Positions 26,941-36,900 of a DNA stretch of 58,688 nt are shown here, piece by piece. The notes under the pieces were generated by a model that worked only from the letters and a program-made list of their open reading frames with translations, had not been told where the DNA came from and did no database searches. Source of the DNA: CALLVF01 sp964632205. GTDB taxonomy: Bacteria > Patescibacteriota > Microgenomatia > UBA1406 > GWC2-37-13. The stretch is from the NCBI GenBank assembly GCA_964632205.1, contig CAZWBE010000004.1:1-58688 (forward strand), written 5' to 3'. Position numbers and translations under genes: made by a program. Each line of letters begins with the position of its first letter. Within the stretch, counting starts at the first letter, position 1.

Positions 26941-26970
26941 ATTATAGTAAACAATCGTTCACTTTGTCAA
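26941..26970 (-). promoter_or_regulatory. lexA promoter with nested LexA operator
   Basis: On the minus strand TTGACA (26965-26970) and TATAAT (26941-26946) are both perfect, with an 18-base spacer. Within the spacer is GTGAACGATTGTTTAC (26947-26962), an inverted repeat with GTGAAC/GTTTAC arms (5 of 6 paired) around 4 bases. It is close to the Gram-positive LexA box GAAC-N4-GTTC. The start of transcription is about 50 bases before the lexA ATG. Confidence 0.8.
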
Positions 26971-27025
26971 GGTGTAATTTTCAGAGTAAATTAAGCGTAG
27001 ATTTTTACCTGACTGAATTTAATGT

Positions 27026-29122
27026 TTACTTATTCAACATTGCCTGGATTATATTTTGGGGGACTTCTTCATAATGAGAAGGCTCCATATAAAAAAATCC
27101 CCGCCCTTCGGTTAATGAACGAAGAATAGTAGCATAACCGGCAAGCTCTGCCAACGGTGCATAAGCCTTAATAACAACGGCTTTATATTTTTTTTCCGTC
27201 CCTAAAATTTTTCCTCTTTTTGAAGAAATATCGCCTATGACAACCCCCATAAATTCTTCCGGGACAGTAACCTCAAGTTTCATAACTGGCTCAATTAAAG
27301 TTAACCCGGCTTTTTTGGCCGCTTCTTGCAATGCCATTGACCCGGCGATTTTAAAAGCAATATCAGAGGAATCAACTTCATGATAACTGCCATCATAAAG
27401 AGTAACTTGAATATCAGTGATTGGAAAACCTAAAAGAACTCCTTTTTCCATCGCTTCAATTACTCCTTTTTCAACGGCAGGAATAAACTCTGAGGGGATA
27501 ACCCCTCCTTTTATTTTATTAATAAATTTGAACCCTTCACCTCGAGGTAAAGGCTCTACTTTTATAAAACAATGGCCGTATTGGCCATGACCGCCAGTTT
27601 GTCTTATATATTTACCTTCCGCATCAGCCATTTTTGTAACTGTTTCTTTATAGGCTACTTGTGGCTTACCTACCTTAACATTCATTCCCATCTCCCGTTT
27701 CATTCGGTCAACCAAAATTTCAAGGTGTAATTCTCCCATCCCCGACATAATTGTTTGACCAGTTTCGTGGTTAACTTTAACCTTAAAAGTTGGATCTTCT
27801 TCAGATAATCGTTGCAGAGTATATGATAATTTTTCTTGATCAGCTTTGGTTGTTGGCTCAATAGCTAAAGAAATTACCGGTTCGGGAAATGAAATTTTTT
27901 CAAGAAGGATAGGATTTTCTTGATAAGATAAAGTATCACCAGTTATAGTATCTTTCGGACCAACTAAAGCAACGATTTCACCGGCATATGCCTTATCAAT
28001 TTCTTCTCTTTGATTGGCATGCATAAGAAGAATTCGACTAACCCTTTCTTGACGATCACGATTAACATTATAGACATAAGAACCAGCCTTAAGAGTGCCT
28101 GAATAAATTCGAGCGTAGGTTAATTTCCCAACATGAGGATCAAGTTGAATTTTAAAAGCTAAAGCGGCAAATTTTTCCTCATTAACTAATCTTCTGGTCT
28201 CCTCTTCATTGGTTTTTGGATTAATTCCCCTAATCTCTTTAAGATCAATAGGAGAAGGAAGATAATCAACGATGGCATCAAGTACCGGTTGAACCCCTTT
28301 GTTTTTTAACGAAGAGCCACAAAAAACAGGAATAAGTTTATAAGAAATAACGGCCTTTCTTAAAGCTTTTTTTAAATCCTCAACTGCTAGTGGTTGGTTT
28401 TCTAAATATTGGTGGAGAAGAAGATCATCAGTCTCAGCAATTTGTTCAATTAATTTTGCTCGGCAAAGGTGAATTTTTTCTTTTAAATCCGAAGGGATTT
28501 CATCTTTGACGGTATATTTTGCTCCTTGTGGATCCTGATCCCAAATAAGAGATTTTAAAGTAAGAAGATCAACAACACCTTTAAAATCCTGTTCTTTACC
28601 GATAGGATAAACCATCACCGCTGGTTTTGCTCCCAATCTTTCCTCGATTTCTTTGATCGTTCCTTCAAAATCCGCTCCCAACTTATCCATTTTATTGATA
28701 AAACAAATGCGGGGGACTTTATATTTATCAGCCTGGCGCCAAACCGTTTCTGACTGGCTTTGCACTCCTTCTTCAGCATCAAAAATTACCACTGCTCCAT
28801 CTAAAATTCTCAAAGAACGTTCTACTTCTGCTGTAAAATCAACGTGGCCAGGGGTATCAATGATATTAATTCTTACTTGTCTCCAAAAAGTAGTTGTGGC
28901 CGCTGAAACAATGGTAATTCCTCGTTCTTTTTCTTGAGGCATCCAATCCATCTGGGTCGTTCCCTCATCAATGTCGCCAATTTTATAAGTCCGTCCTGTA
29001 TAAAACAAAAATCTTTCTGTTGTTGTTGTTTTTCCCGAGTCAATATGGGCAATAATTCCTACATTGCGGATTTTATCAAGGGAAACTACCCGATTTTTAG
29101 TGATGATTGATTGTTGAGCCAT
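27026..29122 (-). CDS. fusA: Elongation factor G
   Basis: EF-G drives ribosomal translocation and, with RRF, recycling. The G domain has AHIDSGKTTT (about 25-34), DTPGH and NKMD; the four further domains follow to residue 698, the usual length. The segment VIGDISSKRGKI with domain V is typical. It is the last gene of rpoB-rpoC-rpsL-rpsG-fusA; tuf, which often follows, is not in the window. The leader between rpsG and fusA holds a long inverted repeat. Confidence 0.99.
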   Translation of the reverse strand: MAQQSIITKNRVVSLDKIRNVGIIAHIDSGKTTTTERFLFYTGRTYKIGDIDEGTTQMDWMPQEKERGITIVSAATTTFWRQVRINIIDTPGHVDFTAEVERSLRILDGAVVIFDAEEGVQSQSETVWRQADKYKVPRICFINKMDKLGADFEGTIKEIEERLGAKPAVMVYPIGKEQDFKGVVDLLTLKSLIWDQDPQGAKYTVKDEIPSDLKEKIHLCRAKLIEQIAETDDLLLHQYLENQPLAVEDLKKALRKAVISYKLIPVFCGSSLKNKGVQPVLDAIVDYLPSPIDLKEIRGINPKTNEEETRRLVNEEKFAALAFKIQLDPHVGKLTYARIYSGTLKAGSYVYNVNRDRQERVSRILLMHANQREEIDKAYAGEIVALVGPKDTITGDTLSYQENPILLEKISFPEPVISLAIEPTTKADQEKLSYTLQRLSEEDPTFKVKVNHETGQTIMSGMGELHLEILVDRMKREMGMNVKVGKPQVAYKETVTKMADAEGKYIRQTGGHGQYGHCFIKVEPLPRGEGFKFINKIKGGVIPSEFIPAVEKGVIEAMEKGVLLGFPITDIQVTLYDGSYHEVDSSDIAFKIAGSMALQEAAKKAGLTLIEPVMKLEVTVPEEFMGVVIGDISSKRGKILGTEKKYKAVVIKAYAPLAELAGYATILRSLTEGRGFFYMEPSHYEEVPQNIIQAMLNK

Positions 29123-29154
29123 ATAATAAAAATCTCAAATGATAAAATTTAGAT

Positions 29155-29215
29155 TCTAAATCCTAAACAACAAAAAAATTACGTGGTAAAAAATTAAAAA
29201 AATTTAGGATTTAGA
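29155..29215. repeat. Inverted repeat in the rpsG-fusA leader
   Basis: TCTAAATCCTAAA (29155-29167) and TTTAGGATTTAGA (29203-29215) form a perfect 13-base inverted repeat separated by 35 bases. The first arm also belongs to a smaller palindrome ATTTAG-ATT-CTAAAT (29147-29161), so the two folds exclude each other. It may be an mRNA control structure or a chance product of low complexity. Confidence 0.55.
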
Positions 29216-29228
29216 TTTTAAAGATTTA

Positions 29229-29702
29229 TTACCATCGCAGGTGGGCAAAAGCTTTATTCGCCTCTGCTAATTTTTCGGTCTGTAATCTTTTTGCCACCGC
29301 CTCTCCCTGATTGTTCGCAGCGTCTAAAATTTCTTGATATAGCTTTTCTTCAAAAGTATGATATTCCTTGTTAGAACGTTTTTTAGCCGCCTCGATAATC
29401 CAATTAAGAGCTAAAAATAATTTTCTTTGTGGACTAACTTCGATAGGCACCAAATAAGAAGCCCCTCCTAATCGTCTTGGTCTTACTTCAAAATTAGGAG
29501 CAACATTAGTAATTGCTTGATGTAATGTTTTAAGAGGATTATTTGATGTTTTTTTTAATCTCTCTAAGGTATTATAAACAATTCTTTGAGCTACTGATTT
29601 TTTACCATCAATCATCACATAATTAATAAACTTAGCCACTTCAAGGCTATTGTAAATTAAGTCTGGTTTGATTAATCGTTTCTTATATGGATGACGGGGC
29701 AT
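29229..29702 (-). CDS. rpsG: Small ribosomal subunit protein S7
   Basis: S7 nucleates assembly of the 30S head. At 157 residues it is of usual length, with the family segments VAKFINYVMIDGKKSVAQRIVY, NVAPNFEVRPRRLGGASYLVP and the C-terminal ANKAFAHLRW. It stands between rpsL and fusA in the conserved str order. Confidence 0.99.
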   Translation of the reverse strand: MPRHPYKKRLIKPDLIYNSLEVAKFINYVMIDGKKSVAQRIVYNTLERLKKTSNNPLKTLHQAITNVAPNFEVRPRRLGGASYLVPIEVSPQRKLFLALNWIIEAAKKRSNKEYHTFEEKLYQEILDAANNQGEAVAKRLQTEKLAEANKAFAHLRW

Positions 29703-29795
29703 AACAACGGAAAAATTACAACTTAAAAATTCAAGAAACTAATCAAATTATTATCTTTAAAGATAAAGATTTAAATTTATGATTTATTAAGCTGT

Positions 29796-30209
29796 TTACG
29801 CCTCAGTAATCTTAGTGCCATACTTTGAGCGTGATGTTTTTCTATTCACAACACCAGCCGTATCGAATTTGCCTCTTACGATATGGTATTTAACACCCGG
29901 TAAATCTTTAACTCTGCCTCCCCTAACAAGAACAATAGAATGTTCAGCTAAATTATGACCTATGCCTTGAATATATGCTGTCACTTCTATCTTATTAGAA
30001 AGTCTAACGCGAGCTACTTTTCTTAGAGCAGAATTTGGTTTTTTCGGAGTCATGGTTCGCACAATCGTACATACCCCTCTTTTTTGAGGATTATTAGATT
30101 TAATGTACTTCCTTTTAAGCGAATTAAAACTAAGTTTTAAAGCCGTCGCTCTTGATTTTTTAGGTCGCTTAGCTCTGCCTTTTTTCACTAGTTGGTTGAT
30201 AGTTGGCAT
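29796..30209 (-). CDS. rpsL: Small ribosomal subunit protein S12
   Basis: S12 is at the decoding centre. MPTINQLVKKGR is the canonical start, and TPKKPNSALRKVARV and GGRVKDLPGVKYHIVRG follow, with the Lys residues of the streptomycin-sensitive type intact. The ATG is the only reasonable start, which means that the gene begins 41 bases inside the end of rpoC. Confidence 0.99.
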   Translation of the reverse strand: MPTINQLVKKGRAKRPKKSRATALKLSFNSLKRKYIKSNNPQKRGVCTIVRTMTPKKPNSALRKVARVRLSNKIEVTAYIQGIGHNLAEHSIVLVRGGRVKDLPGVKYHIVRGKFDTAGVVNRKTSRSKYGTKITEA

Positions 30210-33200
30210 ATTTGTTTAAAAAACTACCATAATATTTTTTAATAAGTTCCTCGGTTACTGGAATTAATCTGCCTATTATAACATTTTCTTTTAATCCTAA
30301 CAAGTAATCGATTTGGCCCTTGATAGCCGCATTAGCTAAAACATTAGTTGTTTGTTCAAAAGAGGCTGATGAAAGCCAAGAATCAGTATGAATAGCCGCA
30401 CGCGTTACTCCTAAAATCGAAACCTTACCAATGGCTGGCTTTTGCCCTTTAGCTAATACTTTTTTATTTTCTTCTTCAAATCGAATCCTAGAGACAACCT
30501 CATCTTTGATAAAAGAAGTATCTCCTTCTTCTTCAATGATTACCTTATCACTCATTTTTCGAATAATAATCTCAAAATGTTTATCGTGAATAGTAATTCC
30601 TTGAGATTCATAGACTTTTTGGATTTCATCTAAAAGATAAATTTGAGCCGCTCGTAATCCCTTGATCGATAAGATATCATGAACATCAAGATATCCTTCA
30701 GATAAAGGAGTTCCAACCGTTACTAATTCTCCGTCCTTTACTTTCAATTTTTGGGAAGTGGGTATCATAAATTCTTGTTCTTTAACAGGAGTATCTTTAT
30801 CTATTGAGGTTATTTTTACCATATAGATTTCTTTTTCGGTATCTTCTTGGATGGAAACTCGGCCAGAAATTTCACAGATAGGAGAAACTATTTTTGGCGT
30901 TCGTGTCTCAAAAAGCTCCTCAACACGAGGTAATCCTTGAGTAACATCGGAAATGACAATACCACCAAAATGGCGAACTCTCATAGTTAACTGGGTACCA
31001 GGTTCACCAATTGATTGAGCGGCGATTACTCCCACCGGAACACCAATTTCTACCACTTTATTAGTCGAAAGATCAATACCATAACATTTTTGACAAACCC
31101 CATATTTAGATTGGCAACATAGAGGTGAACGAACTTTTATACTTTTAATATTTTTGTTTTCAATCTCAGTTAATCTTTTATCATCAATTAACCGATTTGT
31201 CTCCAGCTCAAATCTTCCTTTAATTCTTTCTTTAAATTTATCTCCTCTCTCACCTGTAGTACTAATAATTAGTCCTTCAAGAGTTTCACAATCTTCTTCT
31301 CTTACAATCATATCATGAGCAACATCAACTAAACGGCGAGTAAGATAACCAGCATCAGCTGTTTTTAAGGCAGAGTCAGTTAATCCTTTACGAGCTCCCC
31401 GCGCTGAAATAACATATTCAAATATCGATAAACCTTGCCGATAGTTAGATTTAGTGGGAACTTCAATAATCTTGCCTAAAGGATCAACCACCAAACCTTT
31501 AATGGCTGAGAGTTGTTTTAATTGTTCTCGTGAAGCACGCGCTCCCCCTGATTTGATAATAATTTTAACAGGATTTTCCTCTTCCAAAGCATTCCATGTC
31601 TTATCGGCTAGCTTTTCTGTTGTTTCAATCCAAAGTTTATTGGAATAGCGTTTTTTTTCTTGAAGCGTTAATAATCCTTGAAGATAGTTTTTTTCAATCT
31701 TTTTGACTTCTTTTTCTGTTTGCTTAATAAATTCTTCTTTTTCGTCAATTATTTTACAGTCAAAAATAGAAAAGGAGAGTCCCCCCGAAACAGTCGCTCC
31801 CCAAAAGCCAATTTCTTTCAATTTATCAATTAATTCGCCCACTTTTTTATTATCAAAAAATTTCATCGACTCTACTACTAGATTTTTCAGATCGGCAGCT
31901 TTTATTTCTTTGTTAATATAACGGAGTTCGGCGGGAAGGAATTGATTAAAAAGAATTCTTCCTACGGTAGTTTTTAAAATTTTTCCATTAATAAAGACAA
32001 AAATTGGCTCCCTTAAACTTACTTTTCCTAAATGATAAAAATTAACTGCCTCTTCCCCATCGGAAAAAAATTTTAATTCGTTATCTGCTTTTTGAGCTAG
32101 ATTATGGTCAATTGTCGTAAGATAATAACACCCCAAAGCCATTTCTTTATTAGGAAGAACTATAGGTGAACCATCAGCTGGTTTAAGTAGGTTATGATAA
32201 GGAAACATCCTGTTTTTTACTTCTTCAATCGATTTTTTAGAAAGAGGAAGAAATACGCCCATGGCATCTCCATCAAAATCAGCGTTATAACCGGCACAAA
32301 CTGTTGGATGAAGCTGGATGGCGTAGGAATCAGTTAATACAGGATAAAATCCCAAAATAGATAATTTGTGAAGAGTAGGGGCGCGATTTAATAACACCGG
32401 ATGATTTTTAGTTATTTCTTCTAAGATACTATAAACAATCGGTTCTTTTTTTTCTAAGAAATTTTTGGCGCTTTTGATATTAGAAGCTAACCCACGAACT
32501 ATGATTTGATGGAGTAGGAATGGTTTAAAAAGTTCAAGGGCCATCTCCTTAGGGATACCACACTGATCAATCTTTAATTCTGGCCCAACAATAATCGTTG
32601 ACCGTCCTGAGTAATCAACTCTTTTACCGAGTAAATTTTGCCTAAACCGTCCTTGTTTCCCCCGCAGAATATCAGAAAGGGATTTTTGAACTTTTGCTCC
32701 CCCACCCTGAATCCGGGAACGACCTCTTGATTTTGAAAGATCAATAAGAGAATCAACTGCTTCTTGTAGCATTCGTTTTTCATTGCGAAGAATTATCTCG
32801 GGAGCTCCTAAATCAATTAACTGTTTTAACCGATTATTTCTATTAATTACCCGGCGATAAAAATCATTTAGGTCAGAAGTGGCTAGTTTTCCACCTGGTA
32901 ATTGGACTACCGGCCGCAAATCAGGAGGAATAACAGGCAAAACAGTTAATATCATCCACTTTGGGGAAATGTCAGCCTTAATAAACGCCTCAAGAAGACG
33001 CAATTTTTTAAGAATTTTATTTCTTTTTTCCCCATGTGTTTCATTGAGGATTTTAAGGGTTTTAGTGTAGTCATCATTAATATCGTAGGAAGAAAGAATT
33101 TCAAAAATAGTCTCGGCTCCCATCCCAACATTAAGAAAGTCTTCGATTCCTTTTTCTTTGAGATATAGATAATCATCCTCATCTAGAGTGTCGCCGATTT

Positions 33201-33921
33201 TAATTGATTTTACTATCTTAATTAATCGCTCAAAAAAAGTTAATTTTTTTAATTTATCCTCAGCAAATTGGTCTGATAAAAATTTAATTTGTTCTCTTTT
33301 TTTAAAATTTAACTCTTGCAAAGCAATCTCTCTTTGTTCTTTATTAGTAATCTTTCTTATTAATTCATTTCGCTGCTGATCGAAATCGGTCTCTAACTCT
33401 TCTTTTTTTTGGTTAAATAATTCTTCAAGTTGTTTCAAATCTTGTTTTTTAATCTCTTCAAGGGCAACCCAGGCTTTTTTTTGTTTTTCTTTATCAACAT
33501 AAGTAACAAGATATAAGGCGTAGTAGATAATTCTTTCTAATGATTGAGGAGAAATATCAAGAATAACCGATAAAACTGAAGAGGGACCTTTAAAATACCA
33601 AATATGAGCAATCGGCGCAGCTAGTTTAATATGACCCATTCTTTCTCGACGAACAGCCGAGGTAGTTATTTCTACCCCGCAGCGGTCACAAACAATTCCC
33701 TTATAACGAATTCTTTTATATTTACCACAGTAGCATTCATAGTCTTTCGTCGGCCCAAAAATTTTTTCGTCAAAAAGACCATTTTTCTCCGCTCGGAAAG
33801 TTCGATAATTAATTGTCTCCGGTTTTGTGACTTCTCCACGGGACCAAGACAAAATATCTTCTGGTGAGGCTAATTTAATTTTTAGCGCATAAAAATCAAC
33901 CAGATTAAATTCCTCAATCAT
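30169..33921 (-). CDS. rpoC: RNA polymerase subunit beta'
   Basis: The 1250-residue beta' subunit has the N-terminal zinc ribbon CYCGKYKRIRYKGIVCDRCGVE, the catalytic NADFDGDAMGV Asp triad, the CCQSKYGVCQKCYG second zinc site and the trigger-loop region. The MTRVRHFGG-like MRVRHFGG segment is present. It follows rpoB after 76 bases and overlaps rpsL at its 3' end. The sequence is complete; lineage-specific insertions seen in some phyla are not evident. Confidence 0.99.
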   Translation of the reverse strand: MIEEFNLVDFYALKIKLASPEDILSWSRGEVTKPETINYRTFRAEKNGLFDEKIFGPTKDYECYCGKYKRIRYKGIVCDRCGVEITTSAVRRERMGHIKLAAPIAHIWYFKGPSSVLSVILDISPQSLERIIYYALYLVTYVDKEKQKKAWVALEEIKKQDLKQLEELFNQKKEELETDFDQQRNELIRKITNKEQREIALQELNFKKREQIKFLSDQFAEDKLKKLTFFERLIKIVKSIKIGDTLDEDDYLYLKEKGIEDFLNVGMGAETIFEILSSYDINDDYTKTLKILNETHGEKRNKILKKLRLLEAFIKADISPKWMILTVLPVIPPDLRPVVQLPGGKLATSDLNDFYRRVINRNNRLKQLIDLGAPEIILRNEKRMLQEAVDSLIDLSKSRGRSRIQGGGAKVQKSLSDILRGKQGRFRQNLLGKRVDYSGRSTIIVGPELKIDQCGIPKEMALELFKPFLLHQIIVRGLASNIKSAKNFLEKKEPIVYSILEEITKNHPVLLNRAPTLHKLSILGFYPVLTDSYAIQLHPTVCAGYNADFDGDAMGVFLPLSKKSIEEVKNRMFPYHNLLKPADGSPIVLPNKEMALGCYYLTTIDHNLAQKADNELKFFSDGEEAVNFYHLGKVSLREPIFVFINGKILKTTVGRILFNQFLPAELRYINKEIKAADLKNLVVESMKFFDNKKVGELIDKLKEIGFWGATVSGGLSFSIFDCKIIDEKEEFIKQTEKEVKKIEKNYLQGLLTLQEKKRYSNKLWIETTEKLADKTWNALEEENPVKIIIKSGGARASREQLKQLSAIKGLVVDPLGKIIEVPTKSNYRQGLSIFEYVISARGARKGLTDSALKTADAGYLTRRLVDVAHDMIVREEDCETLEGLIISTTGERGDKFKERIKGRFELETNRLIDDKRLTEIENKNIKSIKVRSPLCCQSKYGVCQKCYGIDLSTNKVVEIGVPVGVIAAQSIGEPGTQLTMRVRHFGGIVISDVTQGLPRVEELFETRTPKIVSPICEISGRVSIQEDTEKEIYMVKITSIDKDTPVKEQEFMIPTSQKLKVKDGELVTVGTPLSEGYLDVHDILSIKGLRAAQIYLLDEIQKVYESQGITIHDKHFEIIIRKMSDKVIIEEEGDTSFIKDEVVSRIRFEEENKKVLAKGQKPAIGKVSILGVTRAAIHTDSWLSSASFEQTTNVLANAAIKGQIDYLLGLKENVIIGRLIPVTEELIKKYYGSFLNKYANYQPTSEKRQS

Positions 33922-33997
33922 AAAATGATTTAAAAATGAACTTTATTGATAACTTTTAAATTTTTAAATGACAATTTTATTTCTTAAATTTTATTTA

Positions 33998-36900
33998 TTA
34001 CTTAATGTACTCAATGGCTAACCCTAATGCGTTAAGCTCTTTTATTAACACATGAAACGATTCGGGAACACTTGATTGGGGAATGTCGGCTCCTTTAATA
34101 ATTGACTCAAAAGCTTTGGTTCGACCCCGGATATCATCGCTTTTAATCGTCAACATTTCTTGTAAAGTATAAGGAACCCGATGAGCCTCAAGCGCCCATA
34201 CTTCCATTTCGCCAAATCTTTGTCCACCTAATTGAGATTTACCTCCTAATGGTTGTTGGGTGACAAGTGAATATGGACCAACGGAGCGAGCGTGGAATTT
34301 GTCCTCTACCATATGGATTAATTTCATAATATAACCTATCCCAACAAGCACGGGTCTTTCGTAAGGCAAGCCAGTTTGTCCATCATATAGAGTAACCTTA
34401 CCATCAACTGGCAATCCAAATTTTTTGAGAGCCTCAGTAATAAATTCTTCTTTAATTTTTTCAAAAACAGGGACTGAAATTATTAAATTATTTTTATGGG
34501 CAATCGTCCCCATTAAAGTTTCAAAAAGTTGACCTAAATTCATTCGAGAAAGAATAGAGAGAGGCGAGATAATAACATCAACGGGAGTGCCATCGGACAA
34601 ATAAGGCATTTCCCAAACGGGTAAGATTTTAGAGATAACTCCCTTATTACCATGACGCCCGGCCAGTTTATCGCCAACAGCGATTTTTCTCAACTGCGCA
34701 GTATTGACAATAATTCGTTTAAGAACGTTTGGTTCCAGTTCATTAGGATCCTTTTTGCTATCAATAATTTCAATGTCAACCACGTACCCCTTCTTTCCGT
34801 AAGGCATTTGTAAAGAAGTATCTTTAACGTCTTTGGCTTTTTCCCCGAATATCGCTCTTAATAAACGCTCCTCAGCTGTTAACTCCTTTTCACCTTTAGG
34901 AGCAACTTTACCAACTAAAATATCTCCTCCTTTGACTTCTGTTCCAATAATCACTAAACCATCCTTATCAAGGTTGGCTAATACTTCCTCTCTCACATTA
35001 GGAATATCACGAGTCAATTCCTCAGGACCAAGTTTAGTATCAACTAAATCAGCTACAAACTCCTCCATCGTAATGGAAGTAAAAATGTCTTCGTTTACTA
35101 ATCGTTCCGAGATAACAAATCCATCTTCATATCCCAAACCGTTTAAGGAGGTATAAGCTACGATTAAATTTTGTCCTAAAGCCAGCCGACCATTCTCACT
35201 TGAGGGGCCATCAACCAGTATTTCGCCTTTTTTAACTAACTGTTTTGGCTCTACTTTTGGTTTTTGATCAAAGGCAACATCTTTATTGGTCCGACGATAT
35301 CGATCAAGGATATATTGATATTTTTTACCGCTCTTTCCCTTAAAAATTATTTTTTTTCCATCAACATATTCCACCACGCCAGCCTCCGGAGCAGTGATTG
35401 TTCTCCCTAATATGGTGCTTACTTTTGTTTCCAAGCCTGTACCAACAATGGGAGCTTGAGGATTCAACAATGGAACGGCTTGACATTGCATATGGGTACC
35501 CATAAGAGCACGACTGGCGTCATCATTTTGGAGAAAGGGAATAAGAGCGGCGGAAGCTCCTACTAGTTGTCGGGGAGAAATATCAATTAGATCAACTTTT
35601 TCTACCGGTACCTCAACTATTTCTCCTTTATGTCTTGCTACAACTGTTTCGTCAATAATGTAATTGTTATTGTCAACAGTAATGTCGTTTGAGGTGATAT
35701 AATAATCTTCTTCATCATCGGCTTGTAAATAGACAATCTCGGAACTAATTTTTACTTTTATTTTATTGCCTTTTTTTTCTTTAATGAGCTTTCTATATGG
35801 AGTTTCTAAAAAACCATATTTATTGACGCGGGCATATAAAGCCATATAAGTAACGACGCCGATGTTCGGACCCTCAGGACTTCTAATTGGACAAATCCTT
35901 CCATACTGTGAGGAAGAGATGTCACGGATAGAAAAGGAGGCGCGTTCTTTTTCTATGCCGCCTGGACCACCAACCGTAATTCTTCTTAAATTATCTAATT
36001 CAGAGAGAGGATTAGTTTGATCAATAATAGTAGAAAGTTGACTTGTTCGATAAAAAGAATTTATCGCCACAATCAGCGGTTTTGAATTAACAATTTGCGA
36101 GGGAAGCACATTTGTTTCTCCAGCGACTAAACTCATCCTTTCTTTAATCTCCCGTTCCACCCTCACCATCCCTACTCTTATTCCATACATACCCACCAAT
36201 TCTCCCACCGTTCTTAATCTTCGATTACCTAAATGATCAATATCATCAAATTTACCACGACTGGTTGTTAATAAAAGAAGATATTTAATTGTTTCAATGA
36301 TATCTTTTTTTGTTAAAAGGTAGTTTTCTTCTTTTATCTCAAGATCAATTCCTAATTTCTTGTTTATTTTATATCTTCCCACGTTGGCTAATGAGTAGCG
36401 CCTGGGATTAAAGAAAAGATTATTAACAGTTTCATAGGCATTTTCTAATACGAGTGGTTCTCCTGGTCTAACTTTGCGATAAACCTCCAAAACAGCTTCA
36501 TCTCTGTTTTTTGTCTGATCTTTCTTTAAAGTAGGCAAAAGATATCTCTCAATTAATGATTTATCAAGATCGCTGAAATAGGAAAGAATTTGGTTATTAT
36601 TTTCTCCTTCAAATACTTTTAAAAAGACCGTGGCAAGAAATTTTCTTTTTTTATTTACTTTCATTTCGATAAGATTGTTTTTATTAATGCCAATATCAAT
36701 CCAAGCGCCGATATAAGGTCTAATTTCAGCGTTGTATAAAGTTAATCCGGTAGTTTTATCAATCTCCGCGGTAAAATAAACACCAGGAGAACGGACAATT
36801 TGATTAATAATGGCTCGCTCAATCCCATTGATAATAAATGTTCCTCTATCGGTCATTTTTGGTAGATTAAAAAAATAGATATCTTGGGTTTTTTCTGTTC

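Noticed and set aside
34833..35156. Plus-strand open frame within rpoB, and similar ones within fusA and rpoC
   Set aside because: They are shadows of conserved genes with no family match and no promoter.
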